This document shows, piece after piece, positions 19,021 to 26,492 of a stretch of 38,406 bases of DNA. Source of the DNA: Myxococcales bacterium (GTDB lineage: Bacteria > Myxococcota_A > UBA9042). Position 1 is the first letter of the stretch; each line of letters opens with the position of its first letter. The notes beneath the pieces were generated by a model. The model was not told the origin of the DNA. It saw only the letters and a list, made by a program, of their open reading frames with translations, and ran no database searches. The translations under genes and the position numbers were made by a program. The stretch covers positions 1-38,406 of the forward strand of contig SHZF01000043.1 in assembly GCA_009692425.1 (NCBI GenBank). The letters are read 5' to 3'.

Positions 19021-19320
19021 CTACAGGTCCTCGGCCGACCGGATGATCTCGTTGAAGAAGTGCAGCCGGATGCGGATCAGGCTCGCGCGCTTGTGCTTGT
19101 TGATCGTTTCGACCTGTGTCGTTTCCGGCCGCAGCAAGGACGTCTCGATCATGTCGTCTTCAAAGCTGAATGTGCGCTCCTTCTTCTTGCTGCTGGGCCT
19201 TGGCTGTGCGTCGGCGTCCAGCGGGGCCAGCGAAGTGGCAGCGAACGCGAGCCCCGCAGCGACGACGGCCACCGCCCTCGGCAGCGCGCGCAGGCGGCGA
19301 ATCAGGTCAAGCGTGTTCAT
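19021..19320 (-). CDS. Small secreted protein accompanying AgmX
   Basis: A 99-residue protein from ATG 19320. It has a signal peptide (AVAVVAAGLAFAATSLA with a cut after ADA), then a basic stretch (SSKKKERTFSFEDDMIETS) and a helical tail (ASLIRIRLHFFNEIIRSAEDL). I recall the FxFEDDxIE...LxRP pattern followed by LIxIRxxF from small proteins encoded beside AgmX/TonB-like genes in myxobacteria; their function is unknown. It is first in its operon, about 110 bases from the promoter at 19438-19466, and the AgmX-like gene starts 3 bases after its stop. Confidence 0.78.
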   Translation of the reverse strand: MNTLDLIRRLRALPRAVAVVAAGLAFAATSLAPLDADAQPRPSSKKKERTFSFEDDMIETSLLRPETTQVETINKHKRASLIRIRLHFFNEIIRSAEDL

Positions 19321-19437
19321 GCATACCTCGACGGCTGCGAGCCCGAATCCGTCGACGGCGTGCGGCGAGAGTTGGGGAGGCTTCCCTCGCCGCCCGCTCG
19401 ACGCAAGGGGAGCGCCGGGCGTACGGATCCAGACTTG

Positions 19438-19466
19438 AGTATAGGGCCGCTGCGAGCGCCCTTCAA
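19438..19466 (-). promoter_or_regulatory. Sigma-70-type promoter of the AgmX operon
   Basis: Minus strand: -35 TTGAAG (19466-19461), a spacer of exactly 17 bases, and -10 TATACT (19443-19438), matching consensus at 4 of 6 and 5 of 6 positions. Transcription would start near 19431, leaving about 110 bases of leader before ATG 19320. It is placed in the 202-base gap after selA. Confidence 0.7.
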
Positions 19467-19522
19467 TCCGGCTTGTGTGACGCTCCGCGCGCGGGTTCGG
19501 TGTAGCGGCCCAAGGCGGCGGA

Positions 19523-20977
19523 TCATGCGGCGGCCTCCGTCCACAAGGCGGCGGCCAGTTCGGCGGCGAGCCCAGCGGGTGGTGCGCCGTGGCTGCCGGC
19601 ACGCAGCGAGCGCACATCGAGCAGCAACCGGTCGCCGCGTACCCGCCCCAGCAAGGGCACTGGCGCAGCCAATGCCGCCAGAGCGGTCGCTTCAGCCCGG
19701 ACGCCATCGCGCGCGACGGCCAGGCAGAACGACGGCAACTCGACCAGCGGATCCGTGCCGCCGCCGGGCTCCGCCAGCGCAGGTTCCACCTCGACCGTCC
19801 ACGCGGGCCCGAGGGCGGCCCGCAGCGCGGCGGCCAAGGCGACGGCATATGCGCCGACGTCGGCCGCAGGGGCTTGCAACTGGGCCAGCGCGGGAATCTG
19901 GGCCGTGTGGCCGAGCAGGTGCATGCGCAGCACCGCTTCGAGCGCCGCCACGACGAGGTTGTCGATGCGCACGGCCCGCGCCAGCGGTTCGGCCTGCAGG
20001 CGCTCCACCCACCTGCGCGCGCCGACGACGATGCCGGCCTGCGGGCCGCCGATCAGCTTGTCGCCGCTCATGCAGACGAGGTCGGCACCGGCGGCCAACA
20101 CCTCCTGGACCGTCGGCTCGCGCGCCGCCCCGCCGCGGCCGGGCCCACCGGTTGCGAGCGCGGCCTCGACCGCGAGCGCCCCGGCACCGAGATCGACGAC
20201 GAGCGGCACGCCGGCTGCGCGCGCCAGGGCCGCGAGTTCGGCCAGCGCAGGCGTATGGACGAAGCCGATGAGGGCGAAATTCGAGCGGTGCACTTGCAGC
20301 AGTCCCGCAACCGGCCGACCGTTGGCCCGCGCAAGGTCGATCGCCTCGGCATAGTCGGCCGCGTGGGTGCGATTCGTCGTGCCGACCTCGACGAGTTCGA
20401 CGCCTGCCGCTGCGAGAATGTCCGGCACCCGAAAACCGCCGCCGATCTCGACGAGTTCCCCGCGGCTGACGACCACCGGCCTGCCGCGACACAGGGCGTG
20501 CAGGGCGAGCAGCACCGCGGCGGCCCCATTGTTGACGACGAGCGCGGCCTCGGCGCCTGTGAGCCAGCGCAACAGGGTGCCGAGGTGGGCCTGACGCGAG
20601 CCGCGGCGGCCGCTGGCGAGGTCGAGTTCGAGGTTGCAGTAGCCGCGCGCGGTGTCGGCAATGGCGGCCACGGCGGCGGCGGGCAGCGGGGCGCGCCCGG
20701 CATTCGTGTGCAACAGCACGCCCGTGCCGTTGAGGACGCGCCGCAGCGACGGCCCGTCGGCCACACGGCGCGCGCGCTCCAGTGCAGCGGCGACCGCCGC
20801 GGCCAGGGCTGTTGCGGACCCGATGGAACCGGCGGCGATCGCGGTCCGCACCTCTTCGAGCGCTGCGCGCGCACACAGCGTCCGCACCGTGTCGGGCCCT
20901 TGCAGGCCGTCGAGGGCGGCGTGGCCCTTGAGCCGGTCGACGGAAGGCAGGTGGCGGCGCCAATCCGGGGGCGTCAT
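19523..20977 (-). CDS. selA: L-seryl-tRNA(Sec) selenium transferase SelA
   Basis: A 484-residue PLP enzyme that converts seryl-tRNA(Sec) to selenocysteinyl-tRNA. It has the N-terminal HLPSVDRL element found in genuine SelA and missing from shorter SelA-like enzymes, then NGTGVLLHTNAGRAPL, ASGRRGSRQAHL, VVSRGELVEIGGGFRVPDI, EVGTTNRTHAADY and the PLP-lysine motif MSGDKLIGGPQAG (Lys307). Length is normal for the family. ATG 20977 overlaps the stop of the KamB-like gene (ATGA). selB, selD and the tRNA-Sec gene are not recognised in this window. The gene implies selenoprotein synthesis, often a Sec formate dehydrogenase, which would also need the molybdenum cofactor. Confidence 0.95.
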   Translation of the reverse strand: MTPPDWRRHLPSVDRLKGHAALDGLQGPDTVRTLCARAALEEVRTAIAAGSIGSATALAAAVAAALERARRVADGPSLRRVLNGTGVLLHTNAGRAPLPAAAVAAIADTARGYCNLELDLASGRRGSRQAHLGTLLRWLTGAEAALVVNNGAAAVLLALHALCRGRPVVVSRGELVEIGGGFRVPDILAAAGVELVEVGTTNRTHAADYAEAIDLARANGRPVAGLLQVHRSNFALIGFVHTPALAELAALARAAGVPLVVDLGAGALAVEAALATGGPGRGGAAREPTVQEVLAAGADLVCMSGDKLIGGPQAGIVVGARRWVERLQAEPLARAVRIDNLVVAALEAVLRMHLLGHTAQIPALAQLQAPAADVGAYAVALAAALRAALGPAWTVEVEPALAEPGGGTDPLVELPSFCLAVARDGVRAEATALAALAAPVPLLGRVRGDRLLLDVRSLRAGSHGAPPAGLAAELAAALWTEAAA

Positions 20978-21981
20978 TTCTGGGGCTCCGCGGCGGCAAC
21001 CAGCCCGGCGACGAGATCGACACAAGGGCCGTGCCATGCCAGCGCGCGCGCCGCCGCGACGACGCTCGCATGCACGGCGATCGCATCGGCCGCAGGCTCC
21101 GGCGCACGAAACGGACTCGTCGCCAGCGCGATCAAGGGCACGGCCCAGCGCACCGCGATGTCGATGCCCGCGCGGTCTGCCCGCACCCAGCCCGCTTCGT
21201 GCATCAAGATGTGGCCCGGCGTCTCGACCCGCACCCGGCGCGCGCCGGCCCCGGCGAGCCGGTCGAGGGCCGCGTCGGTACACGCGCCATCGAGGTCGTC
21301 CCACGCGAGCCCATCGTTCGCGGCGGGACACGTGAGCGCGCGCAGGGTCGGCAGGGCGCAGCGCACCATGTCGGCCGGCGCCGCAGCCAAGATGGCACCG
21401 ATCGCCAGCACCGTGGCATCGGCAACCGCGGGGTGGGCGGCCGCTTGCCGGTGGTAGGCACCGTCGATCGCGACCAGCAATGCCCCCGCGGCCTGCAGCG
21501 CCGCGACCGCCTGCGCCAGAGCCGCCCGGTGGGGGACGCCGCACAACTCGACCGCGCCCGGAGCGCGGGCTTCACACACGACGGCGCGTCCCAGGGCGGA
21601 GCGGAACCCGGCGTCGCCCAGCACGCGCAACCGCGCGCCGGCGGCGGCGGCGAACAGGCCGGCCGTCACGACGAGGGTACCCTTCTCGACCCAGACCGCA
21701 GGCTTCGGTTCGCCGGACCAGGCGTCGTGATCCTCGCCGTCGCGCCCGACCGAAACGAGGCCGACCGTCTCACCGCGGCGCGAAGCGATCGCGACGAGCG
21801 CGTTCAACACCGTCGTCTTGCCTGCATTCTTGCTGGCCCCGATCACAGCCACACGGTGGACGGCGGCGCCCCACACCGCGCGTTCCAGGGCGGCCAACGC
21901 CGCCGTGGCGGCTGCGGAGGCGCGCGCCGACCCGGTACCCGGGGATCCGGAGGGCGCTGCGTTCACGGGCTGGGGTTGCAT
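20974..21981 (-). CDS. KamB-like P-loop ATPase (aminomutase reactivase-type)
   Basis: A 335-residue soluble protein. After a Pro/Ala-rich lead it has Walker A GASKNAGKTT (48-57), then LVSVGRDGEDHDA (75-87), KPAVWVEKGTLVVTAGL, and LLVAIDGAYHRQAAAHP (168-184) with ADATVLAIGAILA. This order matches what I recall of KamB, the ATPase subunit that reactivates B12-dependent lysine 5,6-aminomutase in clostridia. No aminomutase genes are nearby. Instead it is coupled to selA through an ATGA overlap. Either it serves an aminomutase encoded elsewhere, or it belongs to a wider family with another job linked to SelA. The family call is from memory; the P-loop is certain. Confidence 0.72.
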   Translation of the reverse strand: MQPQPVNAAPSGSPGTGSARASAAATAALAALERAVWGAAVHRVAVIGASKNAGKTTVLNALVAIASRRGETVGLVSVGRDGEDHDAWSGEPKPAVWVEKGTLVVTAGLFAAAAGARLRVLGDAGFRSALGRAVVCEARAPGAVELCGVPHRAALAQAVAALQAAGALLVAIDGAYHRQAAAHPAVADATVLAIGAILAAAPADMVRCALPTLRALTCPAANDGLAWDDLDGACTDAALDRLAGAGARRVRVETPGHILMHEAGWVRADRAGIDIAVRWAVPLIALATSPFRAPEPAADAIAVHASVVAAARALAWHGPCVDLVAGLVAAAEPQK

Positions 21982-22090
21982 GGCGGTCTGAAGCGTGCAT
22001 CCTGCGGCAACCCGTGTCTACCGCGGGCCAGAACCGCGTCGTCTGAGTCCGTGCCCGCGGCGCAGACGGCACGCGTTGCCTCGCCAGTCC

Positions 22091-23926
22091 ATGCCCCAAG
22101 CACCCGAGCCGCTAGCGCGTGAGTCCACGCCACCCGTTCCGTCGAACGGGACGATGGTGCGCGCATTCTTGCGCCGCTACGCCTTGCGGTATGCCTGGGT
22201 CTACGCGGGCGGACTCGCCCTGCTCGTGCTGACCAACGTGCTCACGGTGGCGATCCCGCGCTTGCAGAAGGAGGTATTCGACGAACTCGCGCACGGCCGC
22301 GATGTAGGGCGCGTGCACCTGTTTGCCGCGGCCATCGCGACATGCGCGGTGCTCATCATCTTTGTGCGCACGGGCTCCCGCATCGCGTTCTTCAACCCGG
22401 GCCGTACGATCGAGTTCCGCCTGCGCAACGACATGTTGGCGCGGCTGTTGCGCATGTCGCCGGCGTTCTTCAAGCGCTGGAGCATCGGCGACATGATGGC
22501 CCGCGCCAGCGACGACGCCACCTTCGTGCGCGCCCTCGTCGGGTTTTCGACGATCATGGCGCTGAACATCGTGGTGGCCGCCACCCTCGCCGTGGCCCAG
22601 ATGTGGGCGACGGATGCTTGGCTGACGGCAGCGTGCGTCCTGCCGCTGCTGGGCGCACTGTGGGTGCTGCGCGAGGGCGTGCGGCGCACGTTCCTGCTGA
22701 TGAAGCGTGGCCAGGAGGCGCTCGGCACCCTGTCCGAGACGGTGCTCGAGACCTACAAGGGCATCTCCGTCGTGCAAGGCGCGGGCGCCGAAGACGCTTT
22801 TCTCGCCCGCTTCGACCGCGACAATGATCGGTACACGGCACTGAACCTGCGCAGCGCGCTCGTGCGCACGTTCCTGCTGCCGATCGTGGGCGTGGTCGGC
22901 AACCTGTGCGTTTTCCTGCTCCTGTGGATCGGCGGGCGCCATGTGCTAGCCGGCCAGTTGACGGTGGGAGACCTGGCTGCCTACGCCAGCTACGTCGCCG
23001 TGTTGGTCGGTGCGCTGGCGTCGGGCGGCTGGGTGGTCGGCGTGCTGCAGCGCGGCATGGTGTCGCTGCGGCGCGTGTGGGAGGTCGTCGAGTTGCAGTC
23101 CGATCTGCCGGAAGGCAAGACGCCGTTGCCCGCCACCGGCACGGGGCTCGGCGTCATGGTGCGCGACCTGACCTGGCGCTACCCCGACGCGGCGCCCGAC
23201 GCGGCGCCTGCGCTCGACGGCGTGTCGCTCGAGGTGCGGCCCGGTCAGGTACTCGGGGTCTACGGGTCGGTCGGCTCCGGCAAGTCGACGCTGGTGCAAT
23301 TGCTCGCTCGCTTGCACACGGCCCCGCCCGGCGCGATCCGCATCGACGGCATCGACGTGCGCGACGTGGCGACCGCCGACCTGCGCCAGGCGCTCGCGGT
23401 AGTGCCGCAGGAGGCCTTCCTGTTCTCGCGCAGCATTCGTGCCAACGTCGGCTTCGTCGATGCTGAGGCCGCCATCGATGGCGCCCGCGTCGAGCGCGCG
23501 GTCGAGCAGGCGAGCCTGACCCCCGAAGTCGGACGCATGCCCGACGGGCTGGCCACCGTCGTCGGCGAGCGCGGGCTCACGCTGTCGGGGGGCCAGCGCC
23601 AACGGGTGCAGTTGGCGCGCGCGTTCTACCGCGGCTTTCGGCTGCTGGTGCTCGACGATGTGCTGTCGGCCGTGGACCACGCCACTGAGGAGAAGCTGCT
23701 TGCGGCCCTGCGCGACGAGATCGCGGCGCGCGGCACGTCGGCGATCGTCGTCTCCCACCGGTTGAGTGCGCTGCAGCGCGCCGACGCCATCATCGTGCTC
23801 GAGCGCGGCAGGGTCGTCGAGCGCGGCACGCACGCCGAGTTGCTTGCGAGCGGGGGCACATATGCCCGCGTGTGGGATTTGCAGCAGGCCGAACCCGAAG
23901 TGGAGCCGGAAGCTCTGGCGGCCTAG
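22091..23926 (+). CDS. ABC-type multidrug/lipid exporter, fused permease-ATPase
   Basis: A 611-residue half-transporter of the exporter type. The membrane domain (about residues 25-330) has six hydrophobic segments, with the FFKRWSIGDMMARASDD coupling region. The ATPase domain has Walker A GSVGSGKST, Q-loop VVPQEAFLFSRS, signature LSGGQRQRVQLARA, Walker B LLVLDDVLSAVD and the switch VVSHRL. All catalytic residues are present. The pattern RYALRYAWVYAGGLALL at the start is like the MdlA/YheI branch. It would work as a dimer in the inner membrane; the substrate is unknown. ATG 22091 or 22154 are both possible starts, and neither has a strong ribosome site. It is divergent from the KamB-like gene. 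Confidence 0.93.
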   Translation: MPQAPEPLARESTPPVPSNGTMVRAFLRRYALRYAWVYAGGLALLVLTNVLTVAIPRLQKEVFDELAHGRDVGRVHLFAAAIATCAVLIIFVRTGSRIAFFNPGRTIEFRLRNDMLARLLRMSPAFFKRWSIGDMMARASDDATFVRALVGFSTIMALNIVVAATLAVAQMWATDAWLTAACVLPLLGALWVLREGVRRTFLLMKRGQEALGTLSETVLETYKGISVVQGAGAEDAFLARFDRDNDRYTALNLRSALVRTFLLPIVGVVGNLCVFLLLWIGGRHVLAGQLTVGDLAAYASYVAVLVGALASGGWVVGVLQRGMVSLRRVWEVVELQSDLPEGKTPLPATGTGLGVMVRDLTWRYPDAAPDAAPALDGVSLEVRPGQVLGVYGSVGSGKSTLVQLLARLHTAPPGAIRIDGIDVRDVATADLRQALAVVPQEAFLFSRSIRANVGFVDAEAAIDGARVERAVEQASLTPEVGRMPDGLATVVGERGLTLSGGQRQRVQLARAFYRGFRLLVLDDVLSAVDHATEEKLLAALRDEIAARGTSAIVVSHRLSALQRADAIIVLERGRVVERGTHAELLASGGTYARVWDLQQAEPEVEPEALAA

Positions 23927-23967
23927 TACCCGAAGCCGCAGGTTCGCACCGGGATTTCGCGTACTAG
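23923..23967. other. 7-bp inverted repeat at the end of the ABC gene
   Basis: ctagtac (23923-23929) and gtactag (23961-23967) are exact inverted copies 31 bases apart. The left arm contains the ABC transporter stop. Without a T-run it is not a classical terminator, but it sits in the gap between convergent genes. Confidence 0.35.
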
Positions 23968-24058
23968 TCGCTGGTTGGGTCGCCTAGCTCGCGGCGGAAG
24001 CCGACTGGGCTGGCGACGTGAGGGTGTTCGACTTGTTCTTGCACGCTTCGTGGACCGG

Positions 24059-25084
24059 TCAGGCGGCGGCAGCGCCTCGGGCCGCACGCAAAGCGGCCAC
24101 GCACGATCGCACGACGTCGCCCGCCGGCACGATGGCGTCGATCGCATCGACCGAGCGCCCGGCCTGGAAGTAGTCCTTGTAGCCATCGCCGCGCTTCTGG
24201 CCACGGTCGAGTGCCCAGATCGAGTGCAGCGAGTAGTACAGGCGCATCCAGTGCTTCGTGCGCGAGTGGCCCAGCAGGCGGCGCCCGAGCCAGCCCGCGT
24301 GCGTGCCGACCCGGTCGACGTAGGGCGTGCGGATGACGGCGACGGGGACGCCTGAAATCTTCTCCGTCAGCACGATGTCTGCCGCCTTCGCCTTCAGGAT
24401 CGCGTTCTTGTATTCCATGTGCGCTTGGCACTCGGTCGTCGCAATGAAGCGGGTGCCCATCTGCACACCGGCGTACCCCAGTTCCAGCGCACGCACGAAG
24501 CCCGCCGCGTCGCCCACGCCGCCGGCACACACGACGGGCAGGCCGAGGTCGATGAGTTCGCGCAGCAACGCCGCAGGTTCGCGCGCGCCGGCATGGCCAC
24601 CCGCCTCTCCATTGACCGCGATGAGGCCATCGACCCCGGCCTCCTTCGCCTTGAGGCCCCACTTGCGTTCTGTGACGTCGTGATAGACCACACCACCGAA
24701 GGGGCGCGCGCGCTCGACCACCCAACGCGGGTTGCCGAGCGAACTGACGAAGAACCGCACCCCTTCTTCGAGCGCGATGTCGACCCAGCGCCGCATGCGG
24801 TCGAGGTAGATGCGGCTCGACTGCTCGGTCAGCACGTTGAGGCCGATCGGGCGGCCATCGGCAAGGTCACGGATGCCGCGCAGGCCGGCGCGAAAGTCGA
24901 GGCGGTGCACGTAGACGAGCGCGATCGGCTGGACGATGCCGATGCCCCCGGCGCGCGAAGCCGCCGCCACGAGTTCGGGGTTGCTGCACGGGTACATGGC
25001 GCCGCAGATAAGCGGCACTTCGATGCCGGCGGCGGCGGTCAGCGCGGTGGCGAGCGGGTTGGCAAGGGCTGCGACGGGGGTCAT
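24059..25084 (-). CDS. Nitronate monooxygenase / 2-nitropropane dioxygenase-family flavoprotein
   Basis: A 341-residue TIM-barrel FMN protein of the NMO/NPD family. It has the N-terminal PLICGAMYPCSNPELVAAAS, the catalytic-region NGEAGGHAG, the FMN-phosphate loops VCAGGVGDAAGFVRAL and GVQMGTRFIAT, and a C-terminal extension with YYSLHSIWALDRGQ. Family members oxidise nitronates or act as quinone or fatty-acid-linked flavoenzymes, so the substrate is uncertain. The start ATG 25084 has GGAGG four bases upstream and overlaps the stop of the small upstream ORF (ATGA). It is the last gene of a minus-strand run. Confidence 0.88.
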   Translation of the reverse strand: MTPVAALANPLATALTAAAGIEVPLICGAMYPCSNPELVAAASRAGGIGIVQPIALVYVHRLDFRAGLRGIRDLADGRPIGLNVLTEQSSRIYLDRMRRWVDIALEEGVRFFVSSLGNPRWVVERARPFGGVVYHDVTERKWGLKAKEAGVDGLIAVNGEAGGHAGAREPAALLRELIDLGLPVVCAGGVGDAAGFVRALELGYAGVQMGTRFIATTECQAHMEYKNAILKAKAADIVLTEKISGVPVAVIRTPYVDRVGTHAGWLGRRLLGHSRTKHWMRLYYSLHSIWALDRGQKRGDGYKDYFQAGRSVDAIDAIVPAGDVVRSCVAALRAARGAAAA

Positions 25085-25482
25085 GGTGCCTCCAGCAAAG
25101 GTGGCAGCAGGGTCGGTTGGGCGGGGGCTGGGGTCAAGGGTGTGGGGCGGCCCCGATCCGCCGCCTTCGGGCGCATTCCGTCGTTGCCGTCGTCGGTTGG
25201 CGGTTCGACGTACCCGGTGTATGCGTTGACCGCCAACTTCGGGTCGCGGGTGCCAGGTGCATGTCGGACAAGGTCAGGCTCCGGTGCGCGTGTCCGAGGC
25301 AATGAAAATCGGCAAGGAACGGCTGCCGGGAAGGGGAAGGGGAAGGCAATAGAATCATGGCATGTTGTCGGGGAGTCGGCGAGGACCCGGCGCTGTCGGC
25401 GCTGTGGGCAGTGCATCCGGTCCTGCGTGATAGCGCCCTCGGCATGGGTGCCCACGAAATCGCCAGGCCATTGTGATTTCAT
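25081..25482 (-). CDS. Possible small Pro-rich protein coupled on both sides
   Basis: A 133-residue frame fills exactly the gap between the HEAT lipoprotein and the NMO-like gene. Its ATG (25482) overlaps the upstream stop as ATGA, and its TGA overlaps the downstream start as ATGA. The C-terminal half (AVNAYTGYVEPPTDDGND, then a Pro-rich tail) reads like protein; the N-terminal half is less convincing, and there is no signal peptide or known domain. A G/A-rich triplet of gaaggg units at about 25330-25350 encodes FPFPFP. If it is not a gene, this stretch of about 400 bases holds nothing else that I can see. Confidence 0.4.
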   Translation of the reverse strand: MKSQWPGDFVGTHAEGAITQDRMHCPQRRQRRVLADSPTTCHDSIAFPFPFPAAVPCRFSLPRTRAPEPDLVRHAPGTRDPKLAVNAYTGYVEPPTDDGNDGMRPKAADRGRPTPLTPAPAQPTLLPPLLEAP

Positions 25483-26492
25483 CGGAACGTGCGTTCGCCC
25501 CCGCCATCCTTCCGCCCCGCCGCTCGCACATCCAACAGCCAGCGGGCCCGCGCCCGCAACAGTGCCGGCCGTTCCTCGTCGGCAGCGACCGCCTCAATGC
25601 GCGCGGTCACGTCGGGCGTGCCGAAATCACCGAGGGCCTGCAGCGCGGCGTCCGCAATCGCGAAGTCGTGCGTGTCAATGCGCCGCAACAGCGTCGGCAG
25701 GCTGGCAGGCACGTGCAGGCGGCCCAGCGCGGCGAGTGCGACGACGGCCGGGTCGCGGCGAGACGAATCCGCCAGTTTTTCGAGCGCCTCGGTCGCACGT
25801 TCGAGGTGCCGTTCGCCCGCCTCGCGTGCCGCGGCCATCTGGCGCCACACGGGCGGGGCAGCGAGCGCGGCGAGCAGGTCGGCATCGCTGCGCGCGCTGG
25901 CCCACAGTTCGCCGAGCGCATCGGTGATGGCCGTGCGTGCCGCCATGCGTACCCGCGACTGCACGAAGGCGGCGAGGTCGTGGCGGCGCTCTTCGGGCAA
26001 CGGCACGGGCGCGTCGATCCGCCGCACCGCCCTGGCCCGGTCCCCCACGGCCGGAATGGCGTCCACCTGGGCCTCCACCGACACGAGGAGCGTCGTGTCG
26101 CCAAGCGACCCTTCGAGCGGCTGGGGGCTGCGATCGGCATCGAGCGACTGCCACGCGACCGTCACGTGCACTCCGACCGCCGCCCGCGCCTGACCGGTCG
26201 GCAGCGCGCCGACGCCGGCGACGCCCTCGATGCTCGTCACGTCGGCGGCCAGCGCACGCTGCAAGTCCGCGGCGCCGAGGCCGGCGACTTCCTGATCCGG
26301 CGGGCACGCCAGTTCGAGCTCGACATCGAGCACTTGCACGCCATCGCGCTCTACGGCGACGGCGGGCGGGACGAGCGGCGAGGCGGGAGCGATCGGCAAG
26401 GCGGGAGCGATCGGCGCCGAGCGGGCACACGCGCCCATGCCCGCCAGGATGGCGAACGTCCAGCTCCCGCCGGTTCGGCAACTACTTCGCAT
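25479..26492 (-). CDS. HEAT-repeat lipoprotein
   Basis: A 337-residue lipoprotein, lipobox LAGMGAC near residue 22, followed by a short repeated Pro-rich linker (IAPALPIAPASP). The middle part (about 45-200) is beta-rich and unassigned (VQVLDVELELACPP, AAVGVHVTVAWQSL). The C-terminal third has HEAT-like helical repeats (DPAVVALAALGRLHVPASL, DFAIADAALQALGDFGTP). A surface-anchored adaptor role is inferred; no enzyme motif is present. ATG 26492 overlaps the end of the NERD-helicase gene by 11 bases, and its stop overlaps the next small ORF. It is part of the PEGA operon. Confidence 0.75.
   Translation of the reverse strand: MRSSCRTGGSWTFAILAGMGACARSAPIAPALPIAPASPLVPPAVAVERDGVQVLDVELELACPPDQEVAGLGAADLQRALAADVTSIEGVAGVGALPTGQARAAVGVHVTVAWQSLDADRSPQPLEGSLGDTTLLVSVEAQVDAIPAVGDRARAVRRIDAPVPLPEERRHDLAAFVQSRVRMAARTAITDALGELWASARSDADLLAALAAPPVWRQMAAAREAGERHLERATEALEKLADSSRRDPAVVALAALGRLHVPASLPTLLRRIDTHDFAIADAALQALGDFGTPDVTARIEAVAADEERPALLRARARWLLDVRAAGRKDGGGERTFR
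26381..26416. repeat. 18-bp tandem duplication in the HEAT lipoprotein
   Basis: aggcgggagcgatcggca at 26381-26398 is repeated at 26399-26416 with one change. It encodes two copies of an Ile-Ala-Pro-Ala hexapeptide in the linker after the lipobox. Confidence 0.75.

Noticed and set aside
17026-20271. 1081-codon plus-strand open frame opposite AgmX and selA
   Set aside because: Spans several real genes on the opposite strand, lacks protein-like order; caused by high GC3.
23935-23960. tRNA-like T-arm (ggttcgcacc) near selA, as a possible tRNA-Sec
   Set aside because: The stem flanks do not pair and no acceptor or anticodon arm could be built.
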